A stretch of 20,282 nucleotides of DNA from Monoraphidium neglectum (taxonomy: Eukaryota; Chlorophyta; Chlorophyceae; Sphaeropleales; Selenastraceae): assembly GCF_000611645.1 (NCBI RefSeq), contig NW_014013016.1, forward strand, positions 2,376 to 22,657, written 5' to 3'. This document shows, one piece after another, positions 9,753-18,813 of this stretch (the first letter of the stretch is position 1; each line of letters opens with the position of its first letter). The notes below the pieces were generated by a model. That model saw only the letters and a list, made by a program, of their open reading frames with translations. It ran no database searches and was not told the DNA's origin. The position numbers were made by a program, and so were the translations under genes.

Positions 9753-11954
9753 ATGTCTGTATTTCCGACCACTGAATACGCAGGTGCGACCTCAAGGAGC
9801 TGATGCTTAAACCTGATAACGCTGTCCGGACACAGCTGACGTGATGGCACATCACCTCGCAGGCCCCACCACGCGCAGCAGGACGGCCGCCAGAGCTGCG
9901 GCGTCCCGACCCCCGCCGGCGCCGCCTGCCCCGCACGCACGCGCAGCCACGGCGGGCGTGCTGCCCCTGCCGGACGACGTGCTGGGGGGCATCATTGCTG
10001 GCATTGAGGACTGCGATACGCTGCGGGCGCTCAACGCCGCCAGCCCCTCGCTGCGGCGCCTGGTGCTCGGCTCGAGGCGGCGGCTAAACCTCCGAGAGAC
10101 GACCCGTACAGGATCCACACTGGAGGCTGCTTGTGCCGTCATGGCGCGCTGCCAGCTGTGGCACGGCTTGCGGTGGCTAAGACTGCCGGACGTCAACAAC
10201 GCTGCGGCGGAGGTGGTCCTGGCGCTCATGCATGCGGCTGCGAGGTGGGTGTGATTGTGCCATCTGCCAACCTGCTTTGCAGCCGCCAGTGCTTGCACGT
10301 GCCCATGTCTTGCCAAATTGTGCTCGCAGCCAGCAACACGTTCTGTTTGCTGCTGCGCCAAGCCGCAACCCCTGCGATGTGGTAGCATGCGCCTGCCGCC
10401 CCCTCGCACGCACACTTGCGTCGCAGGCACTGCCCACGGCTCGAGCATATTGAGGCGCAGCTGTCAACGTACTTTTGTGATCAGCCCCAACAGCCATCAT
10501 GGCTTCGCTTGGCAGCAAGGCTAGTGGCGCCACCGCTTGCCACGCGCCTGGTGTCGCTGCGCCTTTCATGCTGTGACGTGCGCAATCCGCCGCTGCTCAA
10601 CATGCTGGGCTGCCTCGCGAGCCTCACCAGCCTGGAGTTCGTCGGCCGAATGGACCAGGCCAGCGAAGGGTGGCTGCCAGCCGGCCTCAAGCGGCTTGAG
10701 CTGCAGGGCTTTTCTGACGGCGGCGGTGTGGGGCCCTCGTGGCTGCGCGCGGTCGGGGCTTGCACCGCGCTGGAGTCGCTGGTGCTGAACGCTGTGCAAG
10801 TGCGAGACCTGCGGTTGGGGTGCAGCGCAGATGAAAAGGACTTCTCATCGTTCCTTCACGCCATAAACAAGGTTTGCGTGCGATCGCCCTGGAATGTATT
10901 TGCAGCATGTGCTTTGGCGCAATTGGCTGGTGCCCGGTCATGCATGCGGGGGCAGCTCGAGCGGTCGCGTGGGCTTTAAGCATGCTCGCATGAGCGTTCA
11001 TGCGCGTGCATGCATCCCATGCATGCGCATGCACGAATTTCATGCATGCGCATGCCCACTGTGCTGGCCGTTCCTAATGCATACCCCTGATCCTGCCTGG
11101 TCTCAATGCCAACCCGCATTTCCGCATGCCTCTCCCAGCTCACTACCCTGACCGAGCTCGCTGGCATGGTCTTTCACCGTCGGCTGCGTCTACCAGACCC
11201 TGACGCCTCAGAGGATGAACATGATCAGTTCGGCATGTGGCTGCCGGCGGCGCGCCTCGTGCACAACCTCACGCGCCTTCGCCGACTCGCCCTCTACACC
11301 TTCAGAGACCGCACGCCTGACCTCGGGCCCTGCGTCGCCGGCGCGCTGTGCGACCTCGCGCCATGTGCTGGGACGCTTGAGGAGCTCGCCCTCTCTGTAC
11401 ATTGGGACAGCACGGCAGGCGCGCTGCAATTTGAGCGCGTGCACTCCCTCCACCTCTCAACCATTTTTTCCAGTATTAATCCAAAATCACTCGCGCTCGC
11501 CTTCCCAAACTGCCGCACCGCCATTTTTGGCGACACGTGGGCGAACACATTCAGCGCCCTTCCGACCCTCGCGGCGATAACTGGCTTGGGGGGGCGCCTT
11601 GAGAGCCTAGCTCTCACCGGCCCCAAGCTGCAGGGCCGCATCTCAGACCTTGCGGCCTGCAGCGGCCTGCGCTCGCTGCAGCTGCAGATGACAAAGGAAT
11701 GTTGGGTCGACGACAAGAAGCTAGAGCTGACACGAGACCATGTGGAGTCCCTCGTAGATTGCCTGCCCAACCTTTTGCAACTTCAAGTTCACAGCTGTTG
11801 GTTTGCCTGGAATGACGGCCACTTTACGGCAAAGCTTGTGGCGGCCGCCGCGCGCAATGGTCGCACGCTGGCTGCGGGAGTGTCTACTGACTTCCTGTGG
11901 CCGCAGCCCTGCCTGCTGCCACGCATCGGTTCTTTGGCGTGCCCCCCGCGTTAA
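9753..11954 (+). CDS. Unit 4: intact F-box/LRR protein, four exons
   Basis: The exons are 9753-9783, 9863-10244, 10427-10871 and 11139-11954, giving 557 residues with consensus GT-AG introns of 79, 182 and 267 nt. Residues 1-43 are Arg/Ala/Pro-rich and probably disordered. The F-box spans about 44-90 (VLPLPDDVLGGIIAGIED, then LRRLVLGSRRRLNL). LRR-like repeats cover the remainder, including LASLTSLEFVG, LKRLELQGF, LESLVLNAVQV, LTRLRRLALY, LEELALSV, LESLALTG, LRSLQLQM and LPNLLQLQV. The likely role is SCF substrate receptor, by family. A shorter start at ATG 9844, with the first exon treated as untranslated, would give 554 codons and is the main alternative. Introns 2 and 3 keep close similarity to those of units 2 and 5. 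Confidence 0.8.
10999..11055 (+). repeat. Alternating purine-pyrimidine CATGCATGC block in intron 3 of unit 4
   Basis: Tracts at 10999-11015, 11018-11035 and 11041-11055 match the unit 2 block at nearly every base, followed by CCACTGTGCTGGCC and later ACCCCTGATCCTGCCTGG, also shared. Similarity is higher here than in the first part of the same intron. Confidence 0.75.
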
Positions 11955-12014
11955 CCCAAGATTGCTAGGCGCCCATGCATGTATCCACGTTGCTGGTGAT
12001 GCTTGCTGCAAGCA

Positions 12015-12019
12015 TGTAA
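12015..12019 (+). terminator. Poly(A) signal TGTAA of unit 4
   Basis: TGTAA lies 61 nt after the TAA stop, within AGCATGTAAGAATCGACCTC, matching position and context in units 2 and 3. Confidence 0.7.
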
Positions 12020-13490
12020 GAATCGACCTCACCGCTGCCGAGTGTCTCAGAACCGCCGCGAAGCCAAATTGTGTGTTAAAAAGCGGTGTGGTGTATGTGG
12101 TTGGCCAAGGATCTCCAAATCTAGGGTCACACCATCGACACAGGGTGGACATGCGTACGTTTTTGATTGATACCATCGCATCCACAGGTACGGCCTGCCA
12201 TCGTCGCCCGGCACAGCGCAGTGGACGCACTGCAGTGCCGGCCGGTGTGCGATCGGGCAGGCCGTACAGCAGCACTGCCAGCAAGGCCAGCGAGCGCGCG
12301 CAGGTACTACTTACAGAAACACCCGGAGCTGGGACCATGGGTAGACAAGTGGCCTGGTGGCTAACGCTCTAACGCATGCGGCTCACCGCTTCACCTCTAG
12401 GGAGGTTGTCGTACACAATGCGGGCCGATGCACAACTGGCGCCGCACCGAACGGGCCACTGCAATCACGCACAATAAAGTAACAGTTTTCAGAGGCCTCG
12501 CACCCAAGCGGCTCAGCCCCTGATGGCTTCGCCTCAAGCGAGGAAGCATCACGCACACCTAATCAGTCAGGGCTTCGTTGCATTGGGTTGCTTGGCCACA
12601 GCCCACCCCCTGAGCCCATTGCGCACCGGGGCGCCTGACGGTAAATGGGCTCAGTGCCTGCCAGACAACGGCGGTTGCCCTGAGGACATGCTTGGCCACC
12701 ATCCTGGTCGCTTGGGTCGGCGAGCACCGCAGTCCACAGAGGGCGATTTCTCGACGCATGTATGCACTGGATTGCGCGCTCAACTGCACCCTTCGACACA
12801 CCGCGTTCAAGCTGCTCATCTTTGCCACAAATGTGCTTCACCTTTGCCGTTTGTACAATTTACAGTACGTCACAGACGTGCCTCTTGAGATATTGCTGCA
12901 CAGCGCGACATTGGGGGCAAACTATTTGATAACTATTTGGCACGACAGCCTAGTCCTGATTGGAAAGCTATAAATGCTGATTAGCTCAATCCTTGTTGAT
13001 TCACCATCAACATGTCAGCTGGACCACTTGACCATTTAATACAAGACAGTCACAAGAGAACAGGGGAGACAGCAGGCGCCGTTGCATTGATAGCAGTCAT
13101 TGTATGTGCAATCATAGCGAGCAAGTGCAACGACTTTGCGTGGGCATCACATCCTATAGATGACATGTGCATTCCTTGTTTATGGCGGATAGGATTGCAG
13201 CTGCTTGCTTTTGGTTGGGGGCGATTCCATCCTGACTCTGTGGCAGCACGGCGCCCAGCCGTCGGTTGAGTGGGGCAACAGTGATAATGAGTGCTGCGCT
13301 TGGCCCGGGCACGCATGCATGATGAAGTAAAATCATATGATCGTAACAGGATTGAGAGTAGAGTAGAATACAGTACACTCGGCGTAGGGGGGCAGCGTGA
13401 GTTAAGGACGTGCGCAGCTTCGAGCCAAGCGCCCTCCAAGAGTGCCGCTGCTGCGCAACTGCGAGTCCCCTAAGCTGATAGCCGCCTGCC
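12020..13490. other. Spacer between units 4 and 5, the longest in the array
   Basis: No gene is recognised. It begins with the conserved block (12086-12297) shared with the spacers of units 2 and 3. The stretch at about 12410-12620 has no counterpart in the unit 3 spacer, where the equivalent interval is about 80 nt, so it may be an insertion; no terminal repeats were found. From 12630 the spacer is homologous again, and 12950-13300 aligns with the spacer before unit 2. Confidence 0.5.
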
Positions 13491-13551
13491 CAGCAAGTAG
13501 ATTTTCTCGATCGCTGATTCTCTCATCAAAAAAAATTATCACAGGTCGTCA

Positions 13552-13586
13552 TTGATCGGGCTTCAGATCCAGATCGCGCCAAAAAA
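13552..13586 (+). promoter_or_regulatory. Start-proximal block of unit 5 with E2F-like site
   Basis: The block TTGATCGGGCTTCAGATCCA then GATCGCGCCAAAAAA runs into the ATG at 13587. GCGCCAAA lies at 13576-13583. AATTATCACAGGTCGTCATT just upstream is close to the unit 3 version, so the paralogues keep a common upstream architecture. Confidence 0.42.
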
Positions 13587-15875
13587 ATGTCTACTTCTCC
13601 GACAACAGAACACGCAGGTGCGACTGCAAGCATTATTGCACACCCCGATGATTCCGTCTGAATACAGCTGACTTCATGGCAACCCATCACGCAGGCCCCG
13701 TCACGCGCAGCAGGACCGTCGCCACAGCTGCGGCGTCCCGACCCCTGCCGACGCCGCCTGCCCCGCACGCACGCGCGGCCCCTGCGCCCGTGCTGCCCCT
13801 GCCGGACGACATGCTGGAGCGCATCATTGCTGGCATCGAGGACCGCGGCACGCTGCAGGCGCTCAACGCCGCCAGCCCCTTGCTGCGGCGCCTGGTGCTC
13901 GGCTCCCGACGTCAGCTAAACTTTCGGGAAACTACCGGTCCAGGAACGAAGCTGGGGGCGGCCCGTGCGTTCACGGCGCGCTGTCAGCTGTGGCGCGGCT
14001 TGCGGCGGCTGAGGCTGCCGGATGTCGACGATGCTGTGGCAGGGTTGGTCCTGGACCTCCTGGAAGCTGCGGCGCGGTGGGTGTGTTGGTGCCATCCGCC
14101 AAGCTGCGCAGCTGCCCATGCTTGCACGTGCCCACGTCTTGCCACATTGTGCTCGCAGCCAGCAACACCTTCTGTTTGCTGCTGCGCCAAGCCGCAACGC
14201 CTGCGATCTGGCAGCGTGCGCCTGCCGCCCCCTCCTAACACATCCTCGCACGCACACTTGCATCGCAGGCACTGCCCTCTGCTCAAACATATTGAGGCGC
14301 AGCTGTCAACAAACGTTTATAATTTCCCCCTGAAGCCATCATGGCCTTGCTTGGCAGCAAGGCTACTGGCGCCGCCGCTTGCCACGCGCCTGGTGTCGCT
14401 GCGCCTTGTGGGCTGTGACGTGCGCAACCCGCCCTTGCTAAACATGCTGGGCCGACTCTCGGGCCTCACCAGCCTTGACTTTGCCGGCCGGATGGATCAG
14501 GCCAGCGAGGGGTGGCTGCCAGCCGGCCTCAAGCGGCTGCAGTTGCAGGGCTTTGTTGGCGGCAACGGCGTGGGGCCCTCGTGGCTGCGCGCGGTCGGGG
14601 CGTGCACCGCGCTTGAGGCGCTGGTGCTGAACGCCGTCCAAATGCGAGACCTGCGGCTTGGGTGCGGCGCAGATGAAAAGGGCTTCTCATCGTTCATCCT
14701 TGCCGTGAACAAGGTGACACGTGGGCCGGCCCTGGCAAAGGGCACCCAAATCATGACTTTGCAGCATGTGCTGTTGCGCAATTAGATGTCGCCCCTTCAT
14801 CCACGCGTTGGCGGCTCCAGCGGCGGCATGCGTCTGCGCATGAGGTGCGCCTCCATGGGGATGCACGCATTGCATGGTTGCGCATGTACGCATCTCACGC
14901 ATGCGCATGCCCACTTTGCTGGTCAGTTCTAATGCATGCCCCCTGCCCTCGATCCCAACCCCCATTTTGATGTACCACTCCCAGCTCACCACCCTGACCG
15001 AGCTCGCCGGCATGGTCGTTGACTTCAGGCGCCGTTCTGAGCTCGGCTTCGCCTCAAAGGATGAAGGCAATGAAATCGGCGTGCGGCTGCCGGCGGCGCG
15101 CCTCGTGCGCAACCTCACGCGTCTGCGCTGCCTCGCCCTCTACAACTATGTGGAAGACACGACCCAATTCTGGCCCTGCGTGGCCGGCGGGCTGTGCGAC
15201 CTCGCGCCGTGTGCCGGGACGCTCGAGGAGCTCGCACTCTTTGCAGAAGGGCGTGGCGCAGAGTGCGCAATGTCCCCAGTGCAGTTCGAGCGCGTGCACT
15301 CCCTCCACCTGTCAGCTGTGGTCACCAATGCTTTCCCTACGTCACTCGCGCTTGCCTTTCCGAACTGCCGCACTGCCATTTTCGGCGACACGTGGCAGCC
15401 TGTTCTCACTGCCCTTCCGCCCCTTGCAGCTATAGCTAGCTGGGCAGGGCGCCTTGAGAGCCTCGCAGTCACCGGCCCCGAGCTGCAGGGCTGCATCTCA
15501 GACCTCACGGCCTGCAGCGGTCTGCGCTCACTGCATCTGCAGGGGTGCTTGCTGACACGAGACCGAGTGGAGGCCCTCGTAAATTGCCTGCCAAACCTTG
15601 CGCATCTTGAAGTTCACAACTGTCGGTTTGACCCGACCATGTTTTTCGACGAGTGCGGTCGCTTTGCAGCCAAGCTCGTTTCCGCCGCGGCGCAAAATGG
15701 GCGCGCGCTGTCTGAAAGAGTGTTGCTTGAAGTCGCGTGCCCGCAGCCCTGCCTGCTGCCGCGCATTGGTTACCTGGATCGACCCACATCAGCTTCTCTA
15801 GGCGCCTATGTATGCATCCGCATCGCTGCCCAGTGCATGCTGTGTGCGTGCGATTTACTCCCGATGAGCGTCTGA
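13587..15875 (+). CDS. Unit 5: F-box/LRR protein with extended C-terminus
   Basis: The exons are 13587-13617, 13695-14076, 14269-14713 and 14985-15875, giving 582 residues. The first three exons have exactly the lengths seen in units 2 and 4. The F-box is at about 44-90 (VLPLPDDMLERIIAGIED, then LRRLVLGSRRQLNF). LRR-like stretches follow: LVSLRLVGCDV, LTSLDFAG, LKRLQLQGF, LEALVLNAVQM, LTRLRCLALYN, LEELALF, LRSLHLQ, LPNLAHLEV. The stop used in the sister genes is lost, so translation runs about 25 residues into former 3' UTR (LGAYVCIRIA...) and ends at TGA 15873-15875. Intron 2 (14077-14268) is 192 nt and stop-free in frame, so a retained-intron protein with a Cys-rich insert of 64 residues is possible. 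No TGTAA was found just downstream. Confidence 0.75.
14896..14910 (+). repeat. Short CACGCATGCGCATGC block in intron 3 of unit 5
   Basis: This is the last and best-conserved of the three tracts found in units 2 and 4, followed by CCACTTTGCTGGTC. The earlier two tracts have decayed here, so the TGCGCATGC core plus the TTTGCTGG tail is the part kept in units 1, 2, 4 and 5. Confidence 0.6.
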
Positions 15876-16560
15876 AATCGCCATGACGCCCTTCCAATTG
15901 TTGCAAAGCAGCGTTGTGGACGTGGCTGGTCATACATTTTCAAAAATTTTGTCGCACCATGAACAAGTGATAAGCATCATTTTAATCTCCATACCACAGA
16001 CATTCCAAGGGCCGCCCCGCAATCAACGAGAACAGCACAGCGCAGGACGCGCTGCACAGCCTGCCCTTCCCAGCCCATCGACGAGGGACAGGGCAGCCTG
16101 ATGCAGCACTGACAGCAAGGCCAGGGTGCGCAAAGATATTGCTATATACAGTAACAGGCGACGCTGGGAACACGGGGAGACAGGTGGCCTGGTGGCATGC
16201 GCTCTCATGCGTCGCACCACTTCACATCGAGGTAGCGAGGGCGGAAGTGGCGGCGCACATCCACAATCTGCTCAACCGCCATACTCAGAGAATCGGCTCA
16301 GTGCCTGAAATACAACCGCAGTTGGTCTTTGGAGGCGCTTGCCCACCATCCTGGTGGCTCGGGTCCCCGGGCATCGCAGCGAGCGATTTGGGGTATGCAT
16401 GAATGAAGTGGCTTATATGCATATCTGCACCTTTCATCACACCGAACTCAAGCTGTTGATCTTGTCCGCGCGTACTTCACATGTGCCAGTTTAATGTGCA
16501 TCATAGACCTGCCCCAAGAGAAATTGCTGCACAGCGCGACTGCGGTCAACGGTGGCGTCA
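15876..16560. other. Terminal spacer of the array
   Basis: No gene is recognised. The segment is homologous to the other spacers (GTTGTGGACGTGGCTGG; CGACGCTGGGAACACGGGGA; CACCATCCTGGTGGCTCGGG; AATTGCTGCACAGCGCGAC) but more diverged, especially at 15940-16130. Similarity ends about 16560, which marks the right border of the array. Confidence 0.6.
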
Positions 16561-16917
16561 CCCAGTGACAGTGGCCATACTCAACATAGCGGATCGTTCC
16601 CTGACGACGACATTATATCTCGATGTGCCGTAATTAGGCGTGTTTGCCCACCTCACTCGTGCAGCGGCCTTATTGCCCACCAAATCAAGGGTCCATCGTT
16701 GGCGGAGTTCGATCGGGGCGCATCAGTTGAAGCAGCGGTACGACACAGAATTTGCGATTAAATCGATCAAAAATCTACAGGGGCCAGTCTCCAGCAAGCC
16801 AGAACGGCTTCTGCCTCGAGGTGGAGTGTCGACCATCCCACGACAGCGCGCGTCCAGCATTCGGGACAGTGCAGTTCGGCAAAGATGCACGGCACGCTTG
16901 CGCTCCACGCGCGTTCA
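16561..16917. other. Unique sequence upstream of the 16918 gene
   Basis: This 357-nt stretch contains the presumed promoter and leader of the next gene. An ATTATATC word lies near 16612, but no clear TATA box is placed. An in-frame ATG at 16885 would add 11 residues to the protein (MHGTLALHARS). An upstream coding exon cannot be excluded. Confidence 0.35.
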
Positions 16918-18199
16918 ATGGCTGTGGCAGGGCCGCGGACGACCCAAACGCGCTGCGCTGCACCCGCTCCCGCTGCTCCTACTACACCCCTGGGCCGGCG
17001 CAGCGTGCGCGTGTTTGCAAGCGGCACCAAGGTTGGCTACCACACGCGTGTCACATGTCGCATGCCTGTGGTTCAAGATGCTTACGGACGGCTGGCTGCT
17101 GCATTGCTGCATGGTGCAATCCCGCAGCGGTTGGTGAGGCGACGGTCGCGATCAGTTTCCCGCCGCTGCTCGCAAGGACATGTGCTTCGACGCCCCTTGG
17201 CCACTCTACCACCCCCAACTCTGCAACACCGATGCCACACGTAGCCTCACCCTCAAACGCTCAACACCCCACCGCAAACCGCCCCAGGCCGCCGGCGCTA
17301 ACGGCGCCGGCGTCGCGACCGCGGCGCCCGGCGCCGCCGCCGCCCCGGCCGCTGCCCCGGCCGCCGCCCCCGCCGCCGGCCTGACCATCCAGCTCGTGCA
17401 AGGGCCGTCCGGCAGCCTGACCGGCCTCAACATAACCGTCCCCGACGCCGGCGCGGCAGCGGCCGCCGCCGGTGCCGCGCCCTCCCTCGTCGTCAACGGT
17501 GCGGCCGTCCCGCTCACCAGCGCCGGCGGCGCCGCGTCGGCGGACGAGCTGGCGGAGATCAAGCAGCAGCTGGCGGCGATCGCCCTGCACGTGAAGGGCG
17601 TCGGCGCGCTGGGGACGCAGCTGATCGCCCTCCAGAAGCGCATCGCGCGCGTCGAGGCGGCGACGGCGCGGACGGCCAAGGCGGTTGACGACGTCGCCGA
17701 CGCGACACACATCGCGCACGGGTCGATCCTGTACCCAATCATCTCCGACGCCCGCGGCCTGCCCGTCGTCCTCAAGCCGACCGAGCCGCCGGCCGCGCTG
17801 ATCGTGTCTCGGCTCGAGGGCCGCGCCGCGCTGCTGCCGCCCGGCGCGCGCGCGCTGCAGCTGCCGCGCGACGCGCGGGACCTCCTGACGCTCGCGCACT
17901 GCAACGGCGTGCCCGGCTTCAACATCGTGTCGTTCTCCGCGGGCGCGGGCTCCGGCATGGCCGCGTCGGCGGCGCCGCCGGGCGCGGCGTCGGCGCGGCG
18001 GCACCTCGTGCTCGCCGACGGGCGGCTGCTGCCGGTCTTCAACGGCTCGGAGGGCCAGTTTGTGATCCCCGACACGACAGTGCCGACCGGCGCGGGGCAC
18101 CGCATTTTGGTGGGGAAGCTGCGGCAGGTCGTCGAGTGCGTCGGGGAGATCTGGATCGAGCGCGGCGAGGAGCCGCCGGCGTCGGCGGCGCGCGCATGA
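16918..18199 (+). CDS. Unknown protein with transit-like N-terminus and coiled coil
   Basis: The proposed exons are 16918-17133 and 17288-18199 (TTG|GTGAGG donor, CCCCAG|GCC acceptor, both phase 0), giving 375 residues. Residues 1-53 lack acidic residues, are rich in Ala, Arg, Thr and Pro, and contain RRSVRVFAS, which looks like a chloroplast or mitochondrial transit peptide with cleavage near VFA. An Ala/Pro linker follows at about 80-102, then LTIQLVQGPSGSL, a helical heptad-like segment at about 156-212 (ELAEIKQQLAAIALHVK, LIALQKRIARVEAA), and a mixed C-terminal domain (ILYPIISDARGLPVVLKP, FNIVSFSAG, VVECVGEIWIERGEE). I do not recognise the family. The second exon is much richer in GC than the F-box genes. 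The start and the first exon are less certain than the long second exon. Confidence 0.55.
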
Positions 18200-18416
18200 G
18201 CGGCGGCCGGCGGCCGCTGCGCGCAGGGCGGCCGGAGGGGTTGGCCCACGGCGCGGCCGTGCCGGCGGGCCCAGGGTGTTCCATGATGGAGGGCGCTGCT
18301 TGCAGGGCGCCCAGAGCCTTGCGCCTCTCCTGCCAAGTGGCCCAGCGGCTGATGGGCGCGCGTGTGGAGGAGCCGCACGGCTTTGGCAAGGGGGACGACT
18401 GGCAGCGCGTGCCCCC

Positions 18417-18448
18417 GCCCGCACGGCGCAGCTTGGCGCCGTGCGGGC
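18417..18448. repeat. Hairpin with 13-bp perfect stem
   Basis: GCCCGCACGGCGC at 18417-18429 pairs exactly with GCGCCGTGCGGGC at 18436-18448 across a 6-nt loop (AGCTTG). It lies about 220 nt after the stop of the unknown gene and could be in its 3' UTR. Confidence 0.8.
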
Positions 18449-18785
18449 GCGCATGCATTGAGCGGCGGAGCGTAACTATATCGCGCGCACAGCCCCTGGC
18501 GCTGCTGTCGGGCCCCGGGGTGCCGCGAGCGCCTTTCGAAACGATGTGTGTTTGCGCTGCTCCCTCCCCCTTTTTTCCCCAGCAACACTTGCACCCCGCC
18601 CATTCCAGCCGGGGCTGCGGCGGGGCCCCTCGATGCAGCAGGGGGCAGCTGCTGCCTAGTGCGTTCTCAGCACGTGCATACTCAACAACATCCCATGCCC
18701 GGCCGCCGAGCCTGCCTTGTCAGCAGGCCAGCACCTCTGAGAGCTGCTTTGGGTGGGTGTGGGCCCTTCGCCGGCGCCTGTGCAG

Positions 18786-18813
18786 GCGGCATCACCCGAC
18801 CGGGTGATGCCGC
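18786..18813. repeat. Near-perfect 28-nt palindrome
   Basis: GCGGCATCACCCG and CGGGTGATGCCGC are exact inverted repeats separated by only AC. TGCA on both outer sides (18781-18784 and about 18815-18818) extends the symmetry. It could extrude as a cruciform or bind a dimeric protein; nothing else indicates a role. Confidence 0.8.

Larger units (their letters stand above)
335..16560 (+). repeat. Tandem array of five F-box/LRR gene-plus-spacer modules
   Basis: Five head-to-tail modules have start codons at 667, 3241, 6590, 9753 and 13587, giving periods of about 2.6, 3.3, 3.2 and 3.8 kb. Exons, introns and spacers are all recognisably homologous between modules. Recurring spacer landmarks include GGAAAGTTG followed by a CAGCTGRACCACT-like block, and a GCCGCCTGCC block about 110 nt before each start. 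The array ends near 16560, where spacer similarity stops after TGCGGTCAACGG. Its left end is not visible with certainty. Such arrays arise by unequal crossing-over and are typical of fast-evolving F-box families in plants and algae. Confidence 0.85.

Noticed and set aside
16640..17384. Two overlapping Cys/His- or Arg-rich frames before the unknown gene
   Set aside because: They lack recognisable zinc-finger spacing and do not join the 17288 exon in frame by a good donor, whereas the frame from 16918 does.
17206..18603. 465-codon open frame on the minus strand
   Set aside because: It overlaps the unknown gene on the opposite strand. Very high GC removes stops from every frame there. The plus frame has a splice-consistent start, a coiled coil and varied, protein-like composition, while the minus frame is Arg/Ala/Pro/Ser-rich noise.
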